Assembly (NCBI GenBank): GCA_045126355.1
Contig: JBGVOE010000109.1
Span: 1 to 32,545 of the forward strand
DNA: 32,545 nt
From: CAZSIA01 sp045126355
GTDB taxonomy: Bacteria > Bacillota_I > Bacilli_A > Acholeplasmatales > Anaeroplasmataceae
Direction of reading: 5' to 3'
In this document: piece by piece, positions 26,586-32,545 of the stretch
Layout of the letters: every line of letters begins with the position of its first letter
Numbering within the stretch: the first letter of the stretch is position 1
Made by a program: the position numbers and the translations under genes
The notes under the pieces: generated by a model
The model's input: only the letters and a program-made list of their open reading frames with translations
What the model was told of the DNA's origin: nothing
Database searches by the model: none

Positions 26586-27652
26586 AAAGAATCGAGTTGA
26601 ATCCTAAAAACTGGAAACTTAAAAAACGTCAAAGTTTCCATTTGTACTTCACTTTATTTGCCGCAATTATTGTAGCTGTTTCAACTGCTGTACCTTCTTT
26701 AGTATACGGTATTATTAATGCTGTTACAGAAAAGCCTATTGTTATTCCTGAACTGATTATTGTTACTATATCAAGTTTAGTTGTAGGTGTTATTTTATCT
26801 TTCTTTACTGGTAAGATTTTATTAGCGCCTATTAAAAAATTACAATCATCAATGGAAGAAGTATCTAATGGTAATTTTGATATTCAATTAGATGAAGATT
26901 CTTCATTTGATGAAGTTGAAGATATGTTTCATTATTTTAATTTGATGGTTAAAGAATTAAAAGCTACAGAAACTATTCAAACTGATTTTATTTCTAATGC
27001 TTCACACGAATTTAAAACACCTTTAAATGCGATAGAAGGATACGCAACACTACTGTCTGATGAAGGTATTAGTATAGAAGAAAAAGAATTATATTTAGAT
27101 AAAATTTTATTTAATACTAGAAGAATGAACCTTTTAGTTAATAATGTTTTATTGTTATCAAAGTTAGATAATCATAGTATTAGTAAAGAAAATAATACTT
27201 ATTTATTAGATGAACAAATTCGTCAATCTATCTTATTTTTAGAATCTAAATGGGTAGAAAAAAATATTGAATTTGATATTGATTTTGATACTATAAAATT
27301 TTATGGCAGTGAAAATCTAATGATCCATGTTTGGAATAATTTAATTAGTAACGCTATTAAATTTAGTCCTATAAATGGAGTTGTTAAAATGAGCTTAAAG
27401 GTAATAGATAAAGAGATTGTTTTCACTATATCTGATAATGGTCCGGGAGTTAATGAAGAAAATAAAAAATATATTTTTAATAAATTCTATCAAGCGGATA
27501 CATCTCATAAACAAGAAGGATATGGATTAGGACTAGCTTTAGTAAAAAGAATTATTGATTTATCGTATGGTAAAATTGAAGTTACTAATTTAGAACCTAA
27601 TGGATGTATGTTTATTGTAAAATTACCTATAATTGTACAAAAGAGTCATTAA
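26582..27652 (+). CDS. Sensor histidine kinase
   Basis: A 356-residue membrane kinase, partner of the response regulator, with a 4-base ATGA overlap. Two membrane segments (about 23-46 and 57-80) leave only about ten residues outside, so it probably senses signals within the membrane or through a partner, rather than by a periplasmic domain. HAMP follows at about 80-130, then HisKA with phospho-acceptor His142 in SNASHEFKTPLNAI. The ATPase domain has NLISNAIKFSP (N box), ISDNGPGV (G1) and YGLGLALVKRII (G2). The signal is unknown. Confidence 0.94.
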   Translation: MKRIELNPKNWKLKKRQSFHLYFTLFAAIIVAVSTAVPSLVYGIINAVTEKPIVIPELIIVTISSLVVGVILSFFTGKILLAPIKKLQSSMEEVSNGNFDIQLDEDSSFDEVEDMFHYFNLMVKELKATETIQTDFISNASHEFKTPLNAIEGYATLLSDEGISIEEKELYLDKILFNTRRMNLLVNNVLLLSKLDNHSISKENNTYLLDEQIRQSILFLESKWVEKNIEFDIDFDTIKFYGSENLMIHVWNNLISNAIKFSPINGVVKMSLKVIDKEIVFTISDNGPGVNEENKKYIFNKFYQADTSHKQEGYGLGLALVKRIIDLSYGKIEVTNLEPNGCMFIVKLPIIVQKSH

Positions 27653-27667
27653 TCGATTCTTTTTTTA
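27641..27667 (+). terminator. probable terminator at the end of the kinase gene
   Basis: AAGAGTC (27641-27647) pairs with GATTCTT (27655-27661) with one G-T pair, followed by a T-run. It overlaps the stop codon. Confidence 0.5.
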
Positions 27668-27706
27668 AAATTTGACCATAAAAGATTAGGTTACATAATA
27701 ATTTTA

Positions 27707-27735
27707 TTGACACTTTTGATGATTTGTAGTAATAT
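27707..27735 (+). promoter_or_regulatory. promoter of the MarR-DegV operon
   Basis: TTGACA (27707-27712), a 17-base spacer, TAATAT (27730-27735). This is a strong sigma-A promoter; the predicted RNA start falls near 27742. Confidence 0.85.
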
Positions 27736-27738
27736 TTC

Positions 27739-27752
27739 GTTGACAAATCAAC
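27739..27752. promoter_or_regulatory. candidate MarR-family operator
   Basis: GTTGACAAATCAAC is a perfect 5-4-5 inverted repeat placed over the predicted transcription start, where a bound repressor would block transcription. Its TTGA...TCAA arms recall the FabT box of streptococci, which has a 3-base rather than 4-base centre. Confidence 0.6.
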
Positions 27753-27767
27753 AAGTGTGGTGTGTAT

Positions 27768-28214
27768 ATGTTTAATAGATATGAAGTATTTACATTATTA
27801 GTTAATAATATAAATCGTAGTATTAAAAAAATACAAAATGAAGAAATGAAAGAATTTAATCTTAAGAGTCGTCATGTTTCTTGTATATATTATTTATATA
27901 AAAAAGAGACTTTGACAGCTACGGAATTAAAAGAGATTTGTGATGTTGATAAAGCCGCTATTTCAAGAACATTAGATTTCTTAGAAGAAAACGAATATAT
28001 AAAGTGTTCATCACAAGCTAAGAAGCGATATAAAAGTGAATTTTCTTTAACTGAAAAAGGTATTGAAATTGGAGAATTTATTAGTAGTAAAATCGATGAA
28101 ATATTAGAAAAATCTAGTTTTGGATTAAGTAAAGAAAAATTAGAGATTTTCTATGAAGGATTAAATGTTATAAATGAAAATTTAAATAAAATGATTGAAA
28201 CAGAAGAGGAATAA
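27768..28214 (+). CDS. MarR-family regulator, possibly FabT-like
   Basis: A 148-residue winged-helix repressor. The ATG at 27768 is chosen over a GTG at 27762, which lies in the GGTG ribosome site. The helix-turn-helix reads LTATELKEICDVDKAAISRTLDFLEENEYI, and the wing AKKRYKSEFSLTEKG, at about residues 48-100. Flanking helices at both ends would form the dimer interface, as usual in MarR. It heads an operon with two DegV genes, the first only 3 bases downstream. FakB/DegV proteins bind fatty acids and FabT controls fatty-acid synthesis genes, so the combination suggests fatty-acid sensing. That link is inference. Confidence 0.88.
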   Translation: MFNRYEVFTLLVNNINRSIKKIQNEEMKEFNLKSRHVSCIYYLYKKETLTATELKEICDVDKAAISRTLDFLEENEYIKCSSQAKKRYKSEFSLTEKGIEIGEFISSKIDEILEKSSFGLSKEKLEIFYEGLNVINENLNKMIETEEE

Positions 28215-28217
28215 TAT

Positions 28218-29066
28218 ATGCCAATTAAAATTGTTATTGACTCATCTTCAGATATATCAAAGGAAGAAGCAGTACAATTAGGAATTGAAGTTATTCCTAT
28301 GATTGTCTCTTTTGATAAAGATGAGTATTATGATGGTGTGGATTTAACACCAAAAGAGTTTTATGAAAAACTTATTGAATCAGATGTACTACCTAAAACT
28401 AGTCAAATAACTCCATTTAGATATATGGAAGTTTATGAAAGATTAGTTAAAGAAGGATATGAAGTAATTGTTATTACATTATCATCTAAATTATCTAATA
28501 CTTATAGTAGTGCGGTATTAGCTAGTCATGAATTTGAAGGAAAAGTTAAGGTTGTTGATAGTCTTAATGCCGCAATTGGTGAAAGATTATTATGTCAATT
28601 AGCCTTAAAACTTGTAGAAGATGGGTTAAGTTTTGATGAAGTTGTTGAGCAATTAGAGATAATGAAACATAAAATTAACCTAATTGCGATCGTTGACACC
28701 TTGGAATATTTGAAAAAAGGTGGTAGAATATCTAAAACGACAGCTTTTGCTGGCGAGCTATTAGCAATTAAACCAGTAATTAGTGTAGTTGAAGGAGAAG
28801 TTAAGGTTATTGGTAAGGCTAGAGGGTCTAAGAATGCTAAAAACCTTCTTAACCAAATGATCTTAGAAAAAGGTGGAATTAATTTTTCCCTACCTTTTGG
28901 AGCTGTATATTCAGGGCTTAGTACTTTGATGCTTGATAAATATATTGAAGATCACCGTTTTGTATGGGAACCATATGTAGAAAGTGTTCCAACATACATT
29001 GTCGGAAGTACAATTGGAACTCATGTAGGACCAGGAGTATTAGGCGTTGCCTTTTTTGAAAATTAA
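28218..29066 (+). CDS. DegV-family fatty-acid-binding protein (FakB-like) 1
   Basis: A 282-residue cytoplasmic protein, full length for the family. DegV/FakB proteins hold a fatty acid and present it to a FakA kinase for phosphorylation, feeding exogenous fatty acids into phospholipids. Visible family blocks are KIVIDSSSDI at the N-terminus, LPKTSQITPFRYMEVYE, ITLSSKLSNTYSSA, LEYLKKGGRISK, IKPVISVVEGEV and VGSTIGTHVGPGVLGVAF at the C-terminus. The ribosome site AGAGGAA overlaps the end of the MarR gene. The next gene is a second, diverged family member, which may prefer a different fatty acid. FakA is not in the window. Confidence 0.93.
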   Translation: MPIKIVIDSSSDISKEEAVQLGIEVIPMIVSFDKDEYYDGVDLTPKEFYEKLIESDVLPKTSQITPFRYMEVYERLVKEGYEVIVITLSSKLSNTYSSAVLASHEFEGKVKVVDSLNAAIGERLLCQLALKLVEDGLSFDEVVEQLEIMKHKINLIAIVDTLEYLKKGGRISKTTAFAGELLAIKPVISVVEGEVKVIGKARGSKNAKNLLNQMILEKGGINFSLPFGAVYSGLSTLMLDKYIEDHRFVWEPYVESVPTYIVGSTIGTHVGPGVLGVAFFEN

Positions 29067-29084
29067 TAGAAAGAAGGATTCGTT

Positions 29085-29957
29085 ATGAAGATTTTAATAT
29101 CTGCGGATACATCATGTGTAATTAATTATGGTGTTTTAAAAAAGAATAATGTTAGTGTATTCCCTCTAAATGTTATTATTGATGAAGAAGAATTTTTAGA
29201 TGGCGTAACAATTGATCAAAATAAACTTAAAGATGATATGAGAGCTAATAAAACAATTAAGACATCTACTCCACCTTTAGGTTTAGTAATTGAATATTTT
29301 GAAAATTTATTTGCTTTAGGCTATGATCATATTATTCATTTTACAATTTCAAGTAAACTTTCTTCAATGTTTAATTTATTTAGTGGTGTAGCATTAAATC
29401 ATTTTCCTGGCAAACTTACAATTATTGATTCATACTCATTATCAACAGGTATGCTTAATAATGTTTTATATGCAAAAGATGAAGTGGAAAAAGGAACTTC
29501 TATTGATGAAATTGTAGCTCAAATTGAAAAAAGAAAACACGAAGGTACAATTTTCTTCATTCCTGAAAATCTTACTGCTTTAAAAAATGGTGGACGTATT
29601 TCACCTGCAATTGCGGCAATCGGAAATACAATTGGATTAAAACCTGTAATTTCTTTAGTTGAAGGAGAACTTGTTAAAACAGCTATGACAACAGTTGTTA
29701 AAAAAGCTTTCTTTGATAGACTTAATAAAATTATTTCAGAATATCCAACAACTGAATTTGATTATTCTTTAGTAGGATTTGATGCAAAAGAAGCAATCTT
29801 TGATGCAATTTATGACAACTTAACAAAATTATTAAATGGTGTAGAAGCAATTAAAGGTGTTATTCCAATTAACGTTTGTGCTCACTGTGGACCAGGGTCT
29901 ATTGGTGTTCTTGTTACTCCAAAGATTAATGGTAAATCACTTAAAGAATTTTTATAG
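29085..29957 (+). CDS. DegV-family fatty-acid-binding protein (FakB-like) 2
   Basis: A 290-residue paralog of the preceding protein, 18 bases downstream with GAAGGA before its ATG. Family blocks are KTSTPPLGLVIEYFE, FTISSKLSSMFNLF, LTALKNGGRISPAIAAIG, LKPVISLVEGEL and a late INVCAHCGPGSIG. The last block carries two Cys where the first paralog has GTHVGPG, so the ligand end differs. Many Firmicutes carry two FakB proteins with preference for saturated or unsaturated acids; the same division is plausible here but not shown. Confidence 0.92.
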   Translation: MKILISADTSCVINYGVLKKNNVSVFPLNVIIDEEEFLDGVTIDQNKLKDDMRANKTIKTSTPPLGLVIEYFENLFALGYDHIIHFTISSKLSSMFNLFSGVALNHFPGKLTIIDSYSLSTGMLNNVLYAKDEVEKGTSIDEIVAQIEKRKHEGTIFFIPENLTALKNGGRISPAIAAIGNTIGLKPVISLVEGELVKTAMTTVVKKAFFDRLNKIISEYPTTEFDYSLVGFDAKEAIFDAIYDNLTKLLNGVEAIKGVIPINVCAHCGPGSIGVLVTPKINGKSLKEFL

Positions 29958-29963
29958 TAAATA

Positions 29964-29994
29964 GGCTCCATACAAAATGGAGTTTTATTTTTTT
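29964..29994 (+). terminator. terminator of the MarR-DegV operon
   Basis: CTCCAT (29966-29971) pairs with ATGGAG (29977-29982), then a T-rich tail. A second inverted repeat, GGAATTTA (30005-30012) with TAAATTCC (30027-30034), follows and lies just upstream of the next gene. Confidence 0.85.
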
Positions 29995-30058
29995 CAAAAA
30001 ATTTGGAATTTAAAATTTAAAAACTCTAAATTCCATTATTTTTCTAGAGGTTTTGGGT

Positions 30059-30778
30059 ATGTATATTAAGAAAAAAGATTATAAAGATAGAATAATTAAT
30101 AGCTTAAATAATAAAAGATATTTTGAGTTATCAAAACATTTTAAAGGGTTTATAAGTTATATTTATCCTAATATTAAAGATGATGATTTAATTATTTGTA
30201 ATAAGAAAAAAGGAAGTAAGATTGATTTTCAAATAGAAGTAAATCAAGTTTGTAAAAATGTATCTGTTAAAAATGGTGATATTATTTATGTTTATAAAGA
30301 CCGTATAATGAATTTGGTTTTATTTTTACTTTCTATTAATGTATCTAAAGAGTGTATTATGGCAATCTTATATTATCATTATGGTGATGGAACTGTTGAC
30401 GGAAGTGGTAGTTATATTAATAGTTTTAGTGGATTATTATGTGAAGATTATCAAAAAGAAATCGAAATAGTAAATAATGAATTTAAAAATAAAGAACTCT
30501 TAGGTAAAGTTATTGATTACTTATTAATTAACGAGCGAAGTGGTAAGAAGGTTGATTACTTTTATTATGGTGATGATAGAAGTGGTAACTATGCAACAAG
30601 TAGTATTGTAAGAGAAAATATTATTAATGAAGATAATAATTATCCACACAAATTTATGCGAATTGGTGTTATGAATTTTCATCCTTTAAAAAGAAGTTAT
30701 AGTTATTTGGATTCTAACTTATCTTATAAACATATTTGTGTTTTAAAACTTAATTTAGGTAAGTATATAAAAAAATAA
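30059..30778 (+). CDS. Hypothetical protein with possible PD-(D/E)XK nuclease-like core
   Basis: A 239-residue cytoplasmic protein with no clear family that I can name. The ATG at 30059 is used because AGAGG (30046-30050) stands 8 bases upstream; the TTG at 30053 is less likely. Residues 53-73 read SKIDFQIEVNQVCKNVSVKNG. Asp56, Glu60 and the S-V-K (Lys71) could form the strand-and-Lys core of a PD-(D/E)XK fold. A strongly patterned block LYYHYGDGTVDGSGSY follows at about 103-118. Later come KVDYFYYGD and a C-terminal stretch rich in Tyr, Lys and Asn. It is a single gene with its own terminator; no methyltransferase lies nearby to suggest a restriction system. Confidence 0.7.
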   Translation: MYIKKKDYKDRIINSLNNKRYFELSKHFKGFISYIYPNIKDDDLIICNKKKGSKIDFQIEVNQVCKNVSVKNGDIIYVYKDRIMNLVLFLLSINVSKECIMAILYYHYGDGTVDGSGSYINSFSGLLCEDYQKEIEIVNNEFKNKELLGKVIDYLLINERSGKKVDYFYYGDDRSGNYATSSIVRENIINEDNNYPHKFMRIGVMNFHPLKRSYSYLDSNLSYKHICVLKLNLGKYIKK

Positions 30779-30803
30779 ATCGGACAGCTGTCCGATTTTT
30801 TTA
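30779..30803. terminator. bidirectional terminator
   Basis: ATCGGACAGCTGTCCGAT (30779-30796) is a perfect palindrome with A-run before and T-run after. It serves the hypothetical gene on plus and glutamate dehydrogenase on minus. Confidence 0.9.
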
Positions 30804-32144
30804 TACTACACCTTGAGCAATCATTGCTTTTGAAACTTTTTCAAATCCTAAGATATTTGCACCCATTACAGTGTTATATGGATTATTGTATTCAGTTGCA
30901 ATTTTATTTATTGAAAGGAATATATTTTCCATATTTAATTTTAATTTTTGATCTACTTCTTCAAAAGACCAGTTTAAATGCATACTGTTTTGACTCATTT
31001 CAAATCCACTCACCATTACGCCGCCACAGTTAGCCGCTTTTGCTGGTGCAAAGCAAATTTTATTTTCAATAAAGTATTTAATAGCTTCATTTGTTGAAGG
31101 CATATTTGCTCCTTCGCCAACACACATAACATTATTAGCTACTAATTTTTTCGCACTTTCTAAATCAATTTCATTTTGTGTTGCACATGCTAATGCGATA
31201 TCGCATTTAACTTCCCAAATTCCCTTAGGATTTTCAAAGTATTGAGCGTTTGGATCTAGAAGAGTGTATTCTTTAATTCTTTTTCTTTCAACTTCTTTTA
31301 GTTGTTTCATTTTGCTAAAATCAATTCCATTTGGAGTGAAGATATATCCATTTGAATCACTCATAGCTACTACTTTAGCACCTAAACTTACTGCTTTTTC
31401 TAATGTATATAACGAAACATTTCCGCTTCCTGAAATGATTACAGTTTTACCTTCATATGATGTATTTTTCATAATCTCTAACATCTTATTTGTGAAATAA
31501 CATAAACCATACCCAGTAGCTTCCCTTCTACCTAAAGAACCACCATATTCTAATCCTTTACCAGTGAAAGCTCCACTGAATTCATTTTTAATTTTTTTAT
31601 ATTGACCAAACATAAATCCTATTTCTCTAGCGCCAACACCTAAATCACCCGCAGGTACGTCTGTATTAGGACCAATATAGCGATACAATTCATTCATAAA
31701 ACTTTGACAGAAACGCATAATTTCATTATCGCTTTTTCCTTTTGGATTAAAATCAGCGCCACCCTTACCTCCACCTAACGGAAGTGTTGTGATAGAATTT
31801 TTTAGTGTTTGTTCAAATCCTAAAAATTTAATAATACTTGCGTTTACTGATGGATGAAATCTTATACCACCTTTATATGGACCGATTGCGCTATTGTATT
31901 GAACTCTAAAGCCTCTATTTACCCAAACCTTACCATTATCATCTACCCAAGGAACGCGGAATTGAATAAAACGTTCTGCCTCACAAAAACGTTCAAGTAC
32001 TCCATACTTTTCTAATTCTGGATGTTTTTCTACATATTCTTCTAAAGAAAATAATACTTCTTCAAGAGCTTGAATAAATTCTGGTTCATTGTTAGAACGC
32101 ATCTTAACTTCGTTATATACTCTTTCAATATATTTATTACTCAT
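30801..32144 (-). CDS. gdhA: NADP-type glutamate dehydrogenase
   Basis: Reversible conversion of 2-oxoglutarate and ammonium to glutamate, linking nitrogen assimilation to carbon metabolism in the cytoplasm. The product is 447 residues, the usual length for the hexameric small form. The start at 32144 is favoured by GGTGAT 6 bases upstream; in-frame ATGs at 32150 and 32156 are alternatives. Family blocks are PYKGGIRFHPSVN, LPLGGGKGGADFNPKG with the active-site Lys, PAGDLGVGAREIGFMFGQYK with the catalytic Asp, GGSLGRREATGYG, and the dinucleotide loop VIISGSGNVS. It is transcribed alone and converges on the hypothetical gene across a shared terminator. Confidence 0.97.
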   Translation of the reverse strand: MSNKYIERVYNEVKMRSNNEPEFIQALEEVLFSLEEYVEKHPELEKYGVLERFCEAERFIQFRVPWVDDNGKVWVNRGFRVQYNSAIGPYKGGIRFHPSVNASIIKFLGFEQTLKNSITTLPLGGGKGGADFNPKGKSDNEIMRFCQSFMNELYRYIGPNTDVPAGDLGVGAREIGFMFGQYKKIKNEFSGAFTGKGLEYGGSLGRREATGYGLCYFTNKMLEIMKNTSYEGKTVIISGSGNVSLYTLEKAVSLGAKVVAMSDSNGYIFTPNGIDFSKMKQLKEVERKRIKEYTLLDPNAQYFENPKGIWEVKCDIALACATQNEIDLESAKKLVANNVMCVGEGANMPSTNEAIKYFIENKICFAPAKAANCGGVMVSGFEMSQNSMHLNWSFEEVDQKLKLNMENIFLSINKIATEYNNPYNTVMGANILGFEKVSKAMIAQGVV

Positions 32145-32174
32145 ATACATCACCATACTTTTTATATTTATTCC

Positions 32175-32183
32175 ATTATAACA
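32175..32183 (-). promoter_or_regulatory. extended -10 promoter of gdhA
   Basis: On the minus strand TGT then TATAAT (32180-32175), an extended -10, about 30 bases before the start codon. No good -35 was seen. Confidence 0.6.
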
Positions 32184-32233
32184 CTATTTAAAATTAAAAA
32201 TGTTATTTTTTATTAAAATTAGCTAAATTTTAC

Positions 32234-32261
32234 TTGAATTCTATTCTTTAAATGATATAAT
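32234..32261 (+). promoter_or_regulatory. promoter of the 5S rRNA-tRNA cluster
   Basis: TTGAAT (32234-32239), a 16-base spacer ending in TGA (extended -10), TATAAT (32256-32261). RNA would start at about 32268, a few bases before mature 5S. Confidence 0.8.
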
Positions 32262-32271
32262 TTATTTGCAA

Positions 32272-32381
32272 GCCTGGTGATGATGGAAAAGTGGACACAC
32301 CTGTTCCCATCCCGAACACAGAAGTTAAGCACTTTATCGCCGATGGTAGTACGTTTGTGCGAGAGTAGGAAGTTGCCATGC
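32272..32381 (+). rRNA. rrf: 5S ribosomal RNA
   Basis: About 110 bases. It holds the conserved core CCCATCCCGAACACAGAAG, CGCCGATGGTAGT and GAGAGTAGGA. The ends GCCTGGTGA and TTGCCATGC form helix I with one mismatch and some G-T pairs. No 16S or 23S sequence precedes it; gdhA on the opposite strand begins about 130 bases upstream. Confidence 0.93.
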
Positions 32382-32385
32382 TTAT

Positions 32386-32461
32386 GGAGGATTAGCTCAG
32401 TTGGGAGAGCATCTGCCTTACAAGCAGAGGGTCGGCGGTTCGAGCCCGTCATCCTCCACCA
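32386..32461 (+). tRNA. tRNA-Val (anticodon TAC)
   Basis: The acceptor stem GGAGGAT (from 32386) pairs with ATCCTCC, and CCA is encoded. The anticodon loop CTTACAA has TAC at 32419-32421. It starts 4 bases after 5S and so is cut from the same transcript. Confidence 0.95.
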
Positions 32462-32469
32462 TTAAAATT

Positions 32470-32545
<76 letters not shown>

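Noticed and set aside
32219..32465. Open frames on both strands over 5S rRNA and tRNA-Val
   Set aside because: They are translations of stable RNA genes and have no protein family features.

Overview
The window looks like an AT-rich, low-GC Gram-positive chromosome of the Bacilli/Mollicutes-related type (Acholeplasma or the gut RF39-like lineages would fit). Evidence: strong A/T codon bias, Gram-positive sigma-A promoters, Gram-positive lipoboxes, Firmicute-type families, and TGA read as a stop. The stop of the response regulator is TGA within an ATGA overlap, so this is not the Mycoplasma/Spiroplasma code. The taxon is inferred from style, not from a marker gene.

Positions 1-18374 form a polysaccharide-utilisation locus, all on the plus strand. 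In order: a 5'-truncated LamG surface protein, a large lipoprotein solute-binding protein, a second LamG surface protein, a beta-helix hydrolase lipoprotein, two LplB/YtcP-type permeases, two more beta-helix hydrolase lipoproteins, a GH36 alpha-galactosidase-like enzyme, a LamG-SGNH acetylesterase surface protein and a GH43-like enzyme. The logic by compartment is coherent. Three tethered hydrolases and a deacetylase act outside, the binding protein and permeases import oligosaccharides (the ATPase is not here), and GH36 and GH43, which lack signal peptides, finish the job inside. The substrate is not determined. An acetylated, galactose/arabinose- or xylose-decorated plant polysaccharide is a reasonable guess.

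Positions 18375-24662 hold further cell-surface genes: a minus-strand LamG-metallophosphoesterase with InlB-type repeats, a divergent lipoprotein with four His/Cys-rich repeats, and an Ig-like membrane-anchored protein. Four LamG proteins in the window (ending near 1828, 5417, 17519 and 18596) share a C-terminal Gly-Cys-(Gly/Ser)-Gly plus hydrophobic helix plus basic tail. None of them has a convincing lipobox. All lipoproteins lack that tail. This suggests a dedicated protein-sorting system and is the most interesting signal here.

Positions 24645-32545 are housekeeping and regulation: a small winged-helix protein, tRNA-Leu, a Nudix hydrolase, an OmpR-type two-component pair, a MarR-DegV-DegV operon (probably fatty-acid handling) with a palindrome at the transcription start, a hypothetical protein with nuclease-like motifs, NADP-type glutamate dehydrogenase (minus), and a 5S rRNA-tRNA-Val-tRNA-Thr cluster that has its own promoter and no 16S/23S in front of it. 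No insertion sequence, phage gene or CRISPR array was seen.
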